From assembly GCA_932294295.1 (NCBI GenBank), contig OW028579.1:34545250-34609249 (forward strand): a DNA stretch of 64,000 bases, in the 5' to 3' direction. A program made the position numbers and the translations under genes. The DNA is from Alitta virens. Lineage: Eukaryota; Annelida; Polychaeta; Phyllodocida; Nereididae. Numbering within the stretch: position 1 is the stretch's first letter; each line of letters opens with the position of its first letter. The notes beneath the pieces are model-generated. The model saw only the letters and a list, made by a program, of their open reading frames with translations. It made no database searches and was not told the origin of the DNA. Positions 13,901 through 24,367 of the stretch are shown here, in pieces.

Positions 13901-16827
13901 TTTGAATCTTGTGATGGAGGAAGCACCCATGACTCCATAAGTGTCAAAGTCAGTGTGCAAAACACAATTGGCAATGTGGATTTTGTTAATGCTTCTTACA
14001 ACATGGAAAGCAAGATGAACACAAGCTTGATCAACATTATGAAAGAACTCAACAACACTGACAGGAACTTCAGGTAAGTTGATGACATCTATCAGTTATA
14101 ATACTATATGACAATGTTTTCAGTTCAACACTGAACAAAAAACCTATTGCAGATTTACCACAGTAGCATACACTGGTCTTGGTGAGATGATAACATCAAT
14201 CAATGGCTTAGAACAGAACTCAACAATGAAAACTTACTGGTCTATTGGAAAGATGGCTGAAGGGGAAATTTGTCTGCTCTCCGTTGGTGAGATAAATCAG
14301 AATGTTTTATTTTTTTGGTAGTAGAATATATATAATTAATTTTGGTGAAGATTGAATATGGTTGATAAAATGTTGAAAACAAACATAATCCCTGTATAGT
14401 GGTGAACTGATAATTGTTTATTATGTTTCTCATCCTGAACGCTAACCAAATGGTTTGCCAGGACCACCGATTGTATCTGCTCAATTGTGATTCCAGGCAT
14501 AAGTTCGTACTATCCTGAGGATGAAAACGAACACATCATCTTTTTATACATAACTTATGACATGTTCAATGAATTTCCCTCATGCGACAAGGGCAATGAC
14601 CATGCAGAATCGCATATTGTCAGCGATGGTATTGTTATCGGTGTGCAAAATCTAGCTGAAGATGTGTCAATGAAAAATGCTTCATATGCAATGGAATCAA
14701 CATTGAATGGAACAACCATGTTGGAGTTATTGAAGCAGCTAAATAACACCAACAGTAATTTCAGGTCAGTGCTTATTAAAAGGTGCATCCATGATTGTTT
14801 TGAAAGGGATGTACACAGTGAAAATATATTTTGTCATGATCTTAGCTTTGTGTGTCTAGAATCATAACCTCTCTACTCCTCAGCAGTTTTTGAGGAGCAA
14901 AATATTCAGCCTTATCAGACATTTTCAAGTTGAAACTGTTGGAAACTGTTAAGGCTCCTGTCCCATTTGTGAGACAAGATTAACCCCATATCCTTTACTA
15001 TGTTTATTCAAATATTGAAACAATCCTCCTCTTTGTCGACATGGTCACTGTTCTTGCTGTGGGTATAGACTGCAGAGTCATATGTGTCTTCTATGTTGAC
15101 TAATTCTGGATTTTGACGCATGTTTTTTTCGCCAATATATGGTATATTTGTAGACCAAGTTGGACTGTCAGTTTGTGGGGGTCTTGTCTTTCACTTTCAG
15201 AAGTATGCTGCCCAAGGTGCTGTAAGGTTTGAAGTGTGTGTTTATGCTATAGATTTTAAATGCTTTCTGTAGTCTCTCAGACACACCCTTCATGTAGGGG
15301 AATTGCAATTGATGCCTTTCTGTCATTTTTAATATCATATTCAACTTGCCTCACCAATGGGACAGGATCCCTTCACAGTTTCACGGAGCTCTTTAATAAC
15401 ACCCAGACCATCGTTCACCTGATGAAGGTCATGGGTCATGGACGAAACTACCTTTATGGGTTAGAAATGGTTATTTGGAGAAAAGAAGTGAGGAGTCTTT
15501 CAAGACATCGAAGTGTTCGCCATATAATAAGAGTTTTAATGTTTTTTCTTTGATGGATTTGTACTTGAAGTTTTTAAATGCACCTTTTTACATGGCAGCC
15601 ATGTTGGCATTTTGGCCTCATATATTATGATATCATTACTTGACCATTATTCTTGCATTTTGTGACCTCACAATGGCCATTGTCTACTGATGATGTTACA
15701 ATACTTATATATAGTAAAAAGGGAGTTCAATGAAGCAAAAATGCCAACATGGCTGCCGTGTGAAAAGTGTGTATAGTGATTGACAAAAAGTTGAATATTT
15801 CTTAATTTTCAGTTTCACCACACAAACATTGTCACAGGATTTTAGAACAGTGATCACATCTGTCAATGGCTTCTGGCAAAATTCAGAGTATTTCTGGGCA
15901 CCTGGGAAAACGGTCAATGGAGGCGAATGCCTCATTTCAGAGGGTAAGATATCAAAATATAAGAGTAATTAAAAATTGATTGAATAATAATTTTATGATA
16001 ACGTCTCAGTAATAGTATCAACAACATGGTAACTTTAATATTGCCATGGCTTTTATAAATAAATCATGTGGGTTGTTTTAACCTTATGTCACTAAAGCAA
16101 CAGTTAATTTATCTGTCATTAACCAAATAGCAAATATGACAAAAATGGACTTTGGTCTGACTGAACAATTCAGTTTATTTTGGCTTGGACAGAGGTCAGA
16201 TCTAAACTCATTAGGTTGTTATGGGCACACAGCAAAGACAGGCTAGTAGAGGGAAAACATATTTGAATTGGAAGACATTCGCAAACCGTACACTGGTGGA
16301 CAAACAAGAAATTCGATTTCACAGTAAAATACATTGTGATCAGTCATTTCTATTTCTGTCAGCCCATTCCTCATCACATCGGTGGATCCGAGACACTTAA
16401 AATCAAAAAGGGTTGCCTTATTCAAAATAAGTTGCAAATATTCAATCCTTCTTTTTGCACTGGGTTACATGAGATTCCCTACCTCAAAAGCGTCAATGCT
16501 CAGTTAAATTTTAGAGTTTAAATACCATTGTAGGCAATCATGAAGTTAATAATAGAAAGCTTAAACAAATTCCTTAATATATTGGGTGTGGGATTAGTTG
16601 AATTTCCATAACTAAATAACTAAATTGTGTGATTTAAAGAACACGTTTCACTTCATAAGATAATACAGTTGGAACAGACAGGACCTGAAAAAGAAAATTT
16701 TAAACTACTGAATTTCACTGTTTCAGGTATTGATGTGTTCACGCCATCACAAGGGGACTACATCCTACTCATGTATTCCGATGCAGACACATTAGGAGGC
16801 CTACCATACTGTCAAGTAACCAGTTAG
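4982..16827 (+). CDS. Gene A: type II membrane protein with about five tandem transcobalamin-C-terminal-like (DUF4430-type) domains
   Basis: Thirteen exons: 4982-5050, 6118-6256, 7424-7556, 7657-7787, 8251-8488, 11284-11417, 12375-12621, 13398-13531, 13827-14073, 14153-14286, 14497-14764, 15813-15943, 16727-16827. All junctions are GT-AG and the lengths sum to 701 codons plus stop. A short polar N-terminus is followed by one hydrophobic segment (residues about 42-64) without a cleavable signal, so the rest should be extracellular. Each repeat has a beta-rich half with a leucine-rich helix (LINIMKELN, VLEAYQQ), then ITSINGL...YW...G...C..S and Y..D.HI.F.YITYD. This is the pattern of the C-terminal domain of transcobalamin/intrinsic factor. 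The N-terminal alpha/alpha barrel of those proteins is absent, so cobalamin binding is not implied. Function unknown, perhaps adhesion or ligand binding. Gene B is its duplicate. Confidence 0.8.
5069..5381 (+). repeat. Dispersed repeat, copy 1 (inverted copy at 19398-19673)
   Basis: Shares TTTCACGGAAGGTTCTC, TTTCCACCAGGTG, GCAAAGTGCATCC, AAGCAAAATGAGTAAGA and GAGGAGAGGAAAGA, in the same order, with the reverse complement of 19398-19673. Several small indels separate the copies. No coding capacity. Family unknown, SINE- or MITE-like in size. Confidence 0.65.
5820..5961. repeat. 15-bp minisatellite
   Basis: About 9.5 copies of CATCTTTTCATTCTG with single-base variants. Confidence 0.85.
6257..7423. 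other. Intron 2 of gene A
   Basis: Carries diverged copies of a short element with GCTATCTGGG / GGAATGCTATCTA ends and internal CGACATTGG motifs (about 6500-6870). It is related to the palindrome at 58239-58316 and to sequence near 48900-48995. No exon seen. Confidence 0.5.
8745..8849. repeat. MITE-like palindromic element, copy 1
   Basis: Begins ACATGGCCAAATGTGC followed by ACGTGCATTTTCCATGCG and contains inverted AACCATGCGTTTTCC. The same ends and interior recur at 60847-60982 and 61577-61717. The copy is incomplete at its right end. Confidence 0.6.
9185..10140 (-). pseudogene. Internally deleted non-LTR retrotransposon (LINE) fragment
   Basis: On the minus strand, 10067-9756 reads a linker like that between endonuclease and RT in CR1/jockey-type ORF2 (IVSNQHDVADILNDYFINI). 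It is followed by an RT start reading YPSDLKHAEIDPLYKKK and NYRPVSVI at about 9770-9660. The sequence then jumps to an ORF2 C-terminal tail (SLRYQGAMLFNKL...FK..IKDWM, 9569-9363). The catalytic FADD core is missing, so most of RT has been deleted. Frames are interrupted. It is similar in type to the plus-strand fragment at 17816-18690. Confidence 0.6.
11418..12374. other. Intron 6 of gene A
   Basis: AT-rich, with a direct duplication of GACAAATGACAATGACCATCAACAATGAAACTGA-type sequence at about 11874-11940. No exon seen. Confidence 0.5.
12622..13397. other. Intron 7 of gene A
   Basis: No exon that fits the gene A phases. Short ORFs on both strands at 12798-13116 overlap each other and resemble nothing I recognise. 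Confidence 0.5.
14765..15812. other. Intron 11 of gene A
   Basis: About 1 kb, no repeat domain exon. The 97-codon open frame at 15260-15553 has no recognisable domain. The matching intron in gene B (58070-58421) lacks this sequence, so it is probably inserted DNA. Confidence 0.5.
15944..16726. other. Intron 12 of gene A
   Basis: AT-rich, 783 bp. Its end matches the end of the last intron of gene B (AAGAAAATTTTAAACTACTG just before the acceptor), so this part belongs to the duplicated segment. Confidence 0.55.
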
Positions 16828-17290
16828 TGGACTTCTCTACAAGGCAAGAAATTCTACAGAGATAAGATGATGGCGAAAAGACAATAACATTTAGGTTCAT
16901 GTCGTGCCTTAACAAATTTGGCTAAAATTATCGTACAATTTACCATTCTCCAACTCATGATGAAGTGTCTTGAAAATCACTTTCAAGCATGTTGTGATAG
17001 AATTATATTAATTTTTGAAATGTGTTTTGAAAGTAGCAGAAATACAACTAAGTGTCTTACATACTCTCCTGTGGCAAAAAGGATGCAAAGTGTTTTTCAA
17101 ACTATTTTAATGAGTATACAAAGGTGAAGCAAAATCACACAATAGTTATAAAAAGTTGTGCCCTGCAGTGACAAATGTGATTACAACCACGAATGTGTAG
17201 CAACAAAGACAGGCTAGTCAGTTACTATAATAGCTGGCAAAATTTGATAAAGCCATTATTCATCAGCAAAAATGTCTTAATATTCATTAA

Positions 17291-17782
17291 TATCTATAGC
17301 AACTACAATGTCATACTAGTGGTATCTATAGCAACTACCACGTCATACTAGTGGTATCTATAGCAACTACCATGTCCTACCACGTCATACTAGTGGTATC
17401 TATAGCAACTACCATGTCATACTAGTGGTATCTATAGCAACTACCTTGTCATACTAGTGGTATCTATAGCAACTACCATGTCATACTAGTGGTATCTATA
17501 GCAACTACCATGTCACACTAGTGGTATCTATAGCAACTACCATGTCATACTAGTGGTATCTATAGCAACTACCTTGTCACACTAGTGGTATCTATAGCAA
17601 CTACCACGTCATACTAGTGGTATCTATAGCAACTACCTTGTCATACTAGTGGTATCTATAGCAACTACCTTGTCATACTAGTGGTATCTATAGCAACTAC
17701 CATGTCATACTAGTGGTATCTATAGCAACTACCACGTCATACTAGTGGTATCTATAGCAACTACCATGTCATACTAGTGGTA
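17291..17782. repeat. 32-bp minisatellite, about 15 copies
   Basis: Unit TATCTATAGCAACTACCATG followed by TCATACTAGTGG. Units differ mainly at one position (CCATGTC / CCACGTC / CCTTGTC), and one unit has a 10-bp insertion near 17371. Repeats abut directly with no spacers. Confidence 0.9.
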
Positions 17783-17815
17783 ATTTTGTGATTTAAGATT
17801 AGAAAAATATGACAT

Positions 17816-18690
17816 ATTTTATTGATGACAAAGATACATATAGGAAGTGTTGATATTACTATATTAGGAACGGCAAATCTTTTTGCTGATGATACTCTTA
17901 TTTATTGTAATGCTAATATAAATGAGGCAAATGACAAATTGCAAGGTTGTAGAAATGAAGTTGCCAAATGCTACAAAAGCAACAATATTGTAGTTAATGT
18001 TGAAAAGTCATGTTCAATGTTAGTGAAGTAAAAGCATTGTAATGACCATGGTTTGTTAAGTGTGAATATTGATGATTGTCAAATTGAGCGTGTTATCTCA
18101 ATGAAGTATTTGGGTTTGGAAATAGATGAAGCCTATGTTAACAGGTTAAATAAGACACTTTCATTTAAGTTTTCAAAATTAGCAAGATAAGTAATCAGTC
18201 ACTTCTAAAATACATTTTGTTAAAGATTTACAATTCAATGATACAACCAGCAATTGACTATGCCATATCAGTATGGAGATCTACGAGTCAATCATATTTA
18301 GATAAAATCCAACGTTTACAAAATCATTCGGCAAGTGTAATTGAACAAAATTTTGATTATATCAATACAGGAGGTATAGACCTGGTACACGATTTAGGAT
18401 GGATGGATGCTTCATCTATTTCCAAACCATGTTAATTTAGAAATGTATTCATTCATGGATGAGCTCCTGATTATTTAACAAATAATTTTTTTAAAGTATA
18501 TGAACATGATTTGAAATGAATTTATATATCCCATTCCCTGATAATAAATGTATAAGAATATGCTATTCTACAGAGGACCTAGGCATTGTAACAAGTTACC
18601 AAATCATTTAAAAGAAATCACTAATATTGAAAGGTTTAAGATTCTATTAAAGCAACATATCAAAAGTGTTAGAGCACATGGCTGTTAATA
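17816..18690 (+). pseudogene. LINE reverse transcriptase fragment (CR1/jockey-like)
   Basis: The frame from 17822 contains the RT active-site motif LFADDTLIY, and after a stop at 18031 reads on to MKYLGLEID. A second frame at 18217-18432 has YNSMIQPAIDYAISVW..S...LDKIQRLQN, typical of the region after RT. Around 18585-18660 a third reads NKLPNHLKEITNIERFKILLKQHI-type C-terminal sequence. Stops and shifts break it into pieces, and the 5' part of RT and the endonuclease are missing. It interrupts the 3' flank of gene A, which is continuous in gene B. Confidence 0.75.
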
Positions 18691-19397
18691 ACTATAGTTT
18701 TTTGATTTTATATTATATTAATGTTAAATTTTTATCAGTTTATATATGAATATGTTATTACCATATGTTTTATGTACTTATTATTTTATGTACTTGTTAC
18801 TGTGAAGGGCCCAGATGAAAAACTGTTAAATACTGATCTGGGAACCCTTCGAAAATATATTCGAAATAATGAATTAAAGCTACATAAATTTTTTTTTTTT
18901 AACGGATGTGATGGACCTCCAGCCAGTAAATGTGCTACCACCTATTTTATATCGATGTGCAGTAATTAATGTTGTTGAACACTCTTCTGTATCTTCTGAG
19001 CGTAATATATAATGTACTAAAAGATATTTATTATAATATAAATATTTTACCTATATATATCTGGTGATTGTTTATTGTCTTACAGCCACATTTTAGATTC
19101 CATGGTATTGTAGATTGGATGTGCATAGTGTTACGGCATCAAATTAATATCTTTGAAACTGCATATACAAAATACTCACAAAAAGTATTAAAAACACATG
19201 CTCTAAGCCAAGACTCGCTCTATCTTGTTTTTTCTAAATTGATATTTTCTGATGCACTGTGTGATTGTTGAGCTCTTTAGCGCAGTGTCTTGTCAATTAT
19301 CGTCAAGCTTATTTCTATTTTGACACAATTGTCGGGCAAATTTTTATTATGACATTATGTGTATTGTCAATTTGTATCAACATGATTAACCCAGAGC
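18691..19397. other. LINE tail and duplicated 3' flank of gene A
   Basis: 18691-18890 looks like a LINE 3' UTR. From about 18900 (GGACCTCCAGCCAGTAAATG) to about 19180 the sequence matches 59890-60170 downstream of gene B, showing that the A/B duplication extends past the genes. No ORF of note. Confidence 0.5.
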
Positions 19398-19673
19398 AAC
19401 AAATAGAGTCTTTTTACTGAGCAGCCCTGAGTTCAGCAAGACAGGAGTCTTTCCTCTCCTCTTACTCATTTTGCTTTGCAGGCATAGTAGATCATAGCTT
19501 ACTAACCCATAAATATAATTCCTCAGGGAAATGCACTGAAAATACTGCTGTTTGGATGCACTTTGCTTCAGCCAATCAGAGTCAAGGGCGGGAACGTTTT
19601 CAGTTAATAGAATTGCAGAATTCTCTCATAGCCACCTGGTGGAAATAATGAGAACCTTCCGTGAAATTCCACT
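19398..19673 (-). repeat. Dispersed repeat, copy 2
   Basis: Reverse-complement match to 5069-5381. The copies share the motif order given there and differ by indels. This copy lacks a stretch of about 35 bp present in copy 1. Confidence 0.65.
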
Positions 19674-21628
19674 ATTAATAGATTATAAGCTGCCAACATA
19701 CACATATCCACATACATACATAATATTAACTTCAATGCAGATATTATAACATGTATAATTTATGATGTCTTCCTGGCATCAGCAGTCAAAGGTCGCCCAA
19801 CAGTATGATATCTGGGTTCTACATTTTATATTTTGTTTATTATCAAGAGTGCTACAAACACATAAACCTTTTCCACATTGAGTATCATTTTATGCTATTT
19901 TTCGCTTTTACTGAACACTGTGATCAACAAATAAGTTTTATATATGGCTTTAAATATTACATAATGCAGGTATTTAGTAGTTTTTTTTCATGGCTGTAGT
20001 TGGTTTCGTATGATAAAAAAAAATACAAACGAAACATAATAATCCAACAGCCAGACAACTTTCTGACTGATGTAATGAAACATTTTTGATAAGTTTGATT
20101 CGTTGTTTGCTGTTGGATAATTGTTCGTTTGCATTTTTTATCAAATATATTTAAATCATATTGCACTTTCAGTTGTTTCCTGAGTGATTCTTCTTTTGCA
20201 AATATTTCTGTCTGTTTTGCGCTGCTGTCTTTTTTACTGATCTATGCCTTTATGACAAAAACTGGCAGTATATATTTTGTTGACTTGTTGTGGTTGCTGT
20301 TTTATCATTATTATTATTATTATTTATGTACTTATGTCACGTGAATAGAGTAACAGTTGCCAGTTGTATTCAAAATTTATTATATTTAAGGCTAACTATA
20401 TGCACTGTTGAAATTAATTACTTTAAGATGAACTTGCGATCGACCAAGTAGACAAAATTGTTTTTCCTTGGAAACAACGAACTGCGCATGTGTGGATGAC
20501 GCTCTAGTCCGACTGACCCGATTATTATGTAGGCCAAGGCCTTTCAGTATTCCTCTTTTTAATATTGCGAAGAAAAAAATACTTTTCTTACAGATTTTCA
20601 CCTGGTGTACATTTCGCTTCATTTTAAAATGGTTTGCATTTTGCAAAAAAAGAAGTATATTTAATTGTGGCTATCCTACTCTTGTAGTAAAAAGTCAAAT
20701 AAATGCCTTTTGGAATAAAAAAAAAAATCTAATCATAACATTTGGAGATTTTTCTTTTAATTCCAGAATTTCGAATGAGTGCTATTTAAAGTAAATAAAA
20801 TCAGCAACATGTTTATCGTGCATAATAAGCATAACATAAATGCCATACTACATAATATATATTATTCATAGTCACATCCTTGTAGAAAAAGCGGTATTAA
20901 TATTGACTTTATTTGCTGGAAAGAGACAGGATAGAAATACTATCGAGACTGGACAGTTTTAAAAAAGACTCGAGGTTAGCTGTATCAGAAACAATATCGA
21001 TGTTGAATTCTTGTAGCATTATCACATTGTAATATCTTTGGATGATAATGACAATGAATTTTTTAGCCCCATGGCGAAAGTCTGTTACAAAAAAGGCAAG
21101 GAGACCCCATGTATTATTATAAAAAATACTTAAAATTGGATTGATGGAATGACATTCAAATATATATATTTTTTAAAGATATGGATATCAATGTTGGCAA
21201 GGATTTTTCAATAATGTCTGTGGGATGTCTACTTCCAATTACAATTACTGTTTCTAATACTTAGTAATATTAATTTTTCAAAATAAAGTATGTTCCTAAA
21301 AAATTATCTTCTGACTCAGACTCTTCAGTGGAGCAATCATGGTCACAGATGCATTGGAAGAATCGATAAAATGTCCTCTAATGAATGTCCCGTCTAGCCA
21401 TCTAGACTATAGATTGTTATTTTATCTTTGAAATTTTGATTAATTTTGTTGTAGATATTGGGTAGTCTATATGCAATGCCATTTTTTTGCAAAATCATGC
21501 CTTACAATTGGTGTAGGACAATTGCAGCATTGTAAAGAAAGGAAAAAATTTGAAAATAATGAGGAACAACAATAAAATAGTATTACAAAAGATAGACGTA
21601 AGTGTTAATGATGCCCATTGCCCATGTG
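19674..21628. other. Intergenic, no gene seen
   Basis: AT-rich. It contains a diverged hairpin at about 20014-20143 (AATACAAACGAAACATAATA against its inverted counterpart near 20105-20143). The ORF at 20468-20794 lacks any recognisable domain. Confidence 0.5.
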
Positions 21629-21634
21629 GGCATT
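21629..21634. repeat. Polinton target-site duplication, left
   Basis: GGCATT immediately outside the left TIR, repeated at 39540-39545 immediately outside the right TIR. Six bp is the duplication size known for Polintons. Confidence 0.9.
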
Positions 21635-21695
21635 AGTAGTTAGAAGGCTACGATAAAACGGTAGCTTCTGGCGGCCTACGACAGGCGGTGCTAGT
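21635..21695 (+). repeat. Polinton left terminal inverted repeat (identical core)
   Basis: Sixty-one bp identical to the reverse complement of 39479-39539. Similarity continues inward with indels through CGACGATATGTATGGAC, GGTGCCCGAAGG and, near 21940, CAGGGGCTATAG, so the full TIR is roughly 190-330 bp. A second partial copy of the terminal motif (ACGACAGGCGG.GCTAGTGG) lies at 21908-21926. Confidence 0.92.
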
Positions 21696-22096
21696 GGTAC
21701 CTGCGACGATATGTATGGACGACGTACCTCGAAAGGGTGCCCGAAGGTCTAAACGACGTGCTCCGCGTGAGGGATGAGCAGGTTGAACGCCAGGAGCTAC
21801 AAGCTATGGATTTAGATGACATGATATGTTTACCAAGAGTAGAATTATCCTGCTGATTAATGAGCTGTCAGGCACTTATTGTACTAATTTACACTTTGCG
21901 CAGTCAACGACAGGCGGAGCTAGTGGTTGTGTGTGAGCCCAGGGGCTATAGCTTGATTACTACAAATACATTAACTTATGCATTCGAACATGTGCTGAGG
22001 CTCAGTATTAAGGAACCATTTATGTACTAGACGTAACATTCCCACAATCAACAACAGACTGTGCTACATTCTAATTGTATGAGAACTGTATAACTA

Positions 22097-22348
22097 GTGT
22101 TTTATGCCTTAGGAGACTGCAAACGTGTACCAGCAGAGACATACAGCCTAACGTGGGTTGCCTTTAACATTGTGCCCTGTTTAATGTGTGCTGAAGAACA
22201 TTACATAGAAGTGGTAAGGAGTGACGACTCCTTTACAGATCTTATTACATGTTTGAAGAACTATCATGATAACCTTGATATTGATAAATATGATCCTGCA
22301 CAAAGAACCATTGTTAATGTTGAAGTTACCCGTCACAATCATCGATAA
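22097..22348 (+). CDS. Hypothetical small Polinton ORF or exon
   Basis: An open stretch of about 83 codons with several Cys and an acidic middle (FTDLITCLKNYHDNLDID). There is no ATG at its start. A plausible acceptor (TTTATGCCTTAG, ending at 22111) lies inside it, so it may be the second exon of a gene whose first exon would lie in or near the TIR-proximal region. No family recognised. It sits upstream of the integrase. Confidence 0.25.
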   Translation: MFYALGDCKRVPAETYSLTWVAFNIVPCLMCAEEHYIEVVRSDDSFTDLITCLKNYHDNLDIDKYDPAQRTIVNVEVTRHNHR

Positions 22349-22462
22349 CGTACTGGATGCTAGGATATGACTCGTCATGTAAGGTTAGTATAGTTATAGG
22401 ATTAATATGCTATTATTATGTTCTTATTCTACTGATTTACTAAATAGTATGACATCATGTTT

Positions 22463-22529
22463 CAGAAGATGCTATTGCAGTACATACAACAAATCGCAGA
22501 AGATGCTATGCAGAACATACAACAAATCG
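22463..22529. repeat. Two-copy tandem repeat, about 33 bp
   Basis: CAGAAGATGCTAT..GCAG.ACATACAACAAATCG occurs twice in direct succession between the hypothetical ORF and the integrase. The rest of 22349-22776 holds no gene. Confidence 0.7.
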
Positions 22530-22776
22530 TATAGCAGGACAACACAGCCACTTATATTATGTACCAACGCTAATTTCAATAAATGAGCACCAATCGCACA
22601 CTACCTCGTTGTTATGTATATAGCTGTATTATACTGATATATCAGTTGAGAATGAGTATACCATAGACATCGCATGTAGTTGACAGAGCGATTGTTATAT
22701 TATGTATTAAACAGATAGCAAGCAGTCTTTATTCATAATAGCCTTCGTAGTTATCGTTAACGTACTATCCATCATT

Positions 22777-23910
22777 ATGGCTCACAAATCGTTTGAGATA
22801 GATCAGTTTTTGAGTGGTATCTATTACACAATAGGTCAACCTGGTAGTTATTCAGGTGTACGAAAGTTGTGGAACGAAGTAAAGAAGAGACAAATTAAGC
22901 CTAAAGGTATCACGTTATCAGTCGTTGGCAAATGGTTGAAAGAGCAGACAACTCATAACATACATAGTACGCCTACAAAAATATTTAATACTGAACATAT
23001 AATAGTTGAACATATTGATGACCAATGGGATAGTGATATCATACAGATGGACGAATTAGCCAAATATAATAGAGGATACAAATATATCTTAATATGTATA
23101 GATCTTTTTTCACGTTATGCATGGGCGCGGCCCCTTAAGTTAAAAAAATCAACAGATGTTACGATAGCATTTACAGATATTGTTAAAACGTCAGGCAGGG
23201 AATGTAAGACTATACGCACTGATCAAGGTGGAGAATATACAGGAGCCTCATTTCAAAGACTTGTACACAGCAGAGGTATAAATCACATGATAGCATATGG
23301 CCGTCACAAAGCTTCTTACAGTGAACGATTCAATAGAACATTAGAAAATAAACTGTTTAAGTACTTTTATGAACAACAGACAGCAATGTACATAGACATT
23401 CTGGATGATGTCATGTTCAGCTATAATAACACAGTCCACCACTCTATTAACATGGCGCCTGCTGATGTTAACACAGAAAATTCACATACTATATATGAAC
23501 AAGTGTACATACCCATACTTAACAGATGGGCTAACACACCTGTCAAGTTCACTATAACTCTAGGAAGTCTGGTTAGACTGAGTTTATACACTGGCCCTTT
23601 TTCACGAGGCTATCACGAAAAGTGGACTGAGGAACTATTCACAGTTTGTAATCGAATTCCATCACATCCGCCTAGATATAAAGTGCAGGATCTCAATGGA
23701 GAGAGTATCAAAGGGTCATTCTACACAGAAGAGCTGCTATTAGCATCTGTTCAAAACTTAGATGATATAACATATAAAATCGACAGAGTTATAAAGACTA
23801 AAAAGGTTAAAGGTCACAAACTAAGCCTTATTAAATGGTATGGTTATTCTGACAAGTTTAACACTTACATACCAACAACATCCATACAGCATTACAAAAG
23901 CAAACAATAA
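22777..23910 (+). CDS. INT: Polinton integrase (retroviral type, C-terminal chromodomain)
   Basis: 377 aa. The DDE/RNase H-fold core has catalytic residues D87 (WDSD), D149 (TDQGGEY) and E183 (SERFNRTLE). The N-terminal part resembles the helical region of Polinton integrases (PGSYSGVRKLW, WLKEQ). Residues about 328-372 read as a chromodomain (YKIDRVIK...LIKWYGY), a module these enzymes use to read chromatin. It would act at the TIR ends to insert the element and make the 6-bp duplication. The start is the first ATG of the frame. The stop overlaps the next start by one base (TAATG), so the capsid gene follows directly. No break or missing catalytic residue. Confidence 0.93.
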   Translation: MAHKSFEIDQFLSGIYYTIGQPGSYSGVRKLWNEVKKRQIKPKGITLSVVGKWLKEQTTHNIHSTPTKIFNTEHIIVEHIDDQWDSDIIQMDELAKYNRGYKYILICIDLFSRYAWARPLKLKKSTDVTIAFTDIVKTSGRECKTIRTDQGGEYTGASFQRLVHSRGINHMIAYGRHKASYSERFNRTLENKLFKYFYEQQTAMYIDILDDVMFSYNNTVHHSINMAPADVNTENSHTIYEQVYIPILNRWANTPVKFTITLGSLVRLSLYTGPFSRGYHEKWTEELFTVCNRIPSHPPRYKVQDLNGESIKGSFYTEELLLASVQNLDDITYKIDRVIKTKKVKGHKLSLIKWYGYSDKFNTYIPTTSIQHYKSKQ

Positions 23911-24335
23911 TGTTCGTGTACATATCATCCGATGTTGATAAGGAGAACTACTTTCCTGGTAATACACCAACATCATTCAGGGTTAAACTACCAGGCAGGG
24001 TAACATTCAGCCCTCAAGGTAATTGGGAAGTTGCCTTATTAGACATAGATTTACCTAGACCTGTTGACAAGTATAACTCTATATATATCACCATTAACTC
24101 ATCTATATGTAAACCTAGTCCTGTCAATGCTATATTGTCACCTATTTTAAACAGAGTGTACTTCAACCAAATCAGCAGAGGGGCACCAGTGTATTTTGAT
24201 AACCCACGCTATGTACCTCTGGGTGTTGATGGTTTAGACATTATAGACATATATTTAACAGATAACACAGGCATATACCCATCATTCAAACAAGGGAAGG
24301 TCAATGGGACACTACACTTCAGGTTAATAACATAG
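23910..24335 (+). CDS. Minor capsid (penton-like) protein
   Basis: 141 aa. It opens MFVYISSDVDKENYFPGNTP and continues FRVKLPGRV...GNWEVALLDIDLP. This is the signature of the short Polinton/adintovirus jelly-roll protein thought to form pentons (surface strands, then WEVAL..I..P). Its length is at the short end for the family. It sits between integrase and major capsid, as expected for a virion gene block, and its ATG overlaps the integrase stop. The assignment rests on motif memory and position. A structure search would settle the jelly roll. Confidence 0.75.
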   Translation: MFVYISSDVDKENYFPGNTPTSFRVKLPGRVTFSPQGNWEVALLDIDLPRPVDKYNSIYITINSSICKPSPVNAILSPILNRVYFNQISRGAPVYFDNPRYVPLGVDGLDIIDIYLTDNTGIYPSFKQGKVNGTLHFRLIT

Positions 24336-24367
24336 AGACTACAGATCTCCTTACATGTAGATATATT

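Noticed and set aside
15260..15553. 97-codon ORF in intron 11 of gene A
   Set aside because: No recognisable domain. I considered a RhoGEF-like HPSCRG.A.DAFL match but the rest does not agree. The segment is missing from gene B.
4982..16827. Gene A as a true vitamin B12 carrier
   Set aside because: Only the C-terminal-type domain is repeated. The alpha/alpha barrel half is absent and the protein is membrane-anchored.
17291..17782. CRISPR-like regular repeat array
   Set aside because: Units abut with no unique spacers, and the context is animal genomic DNA. It is a minisatellite.
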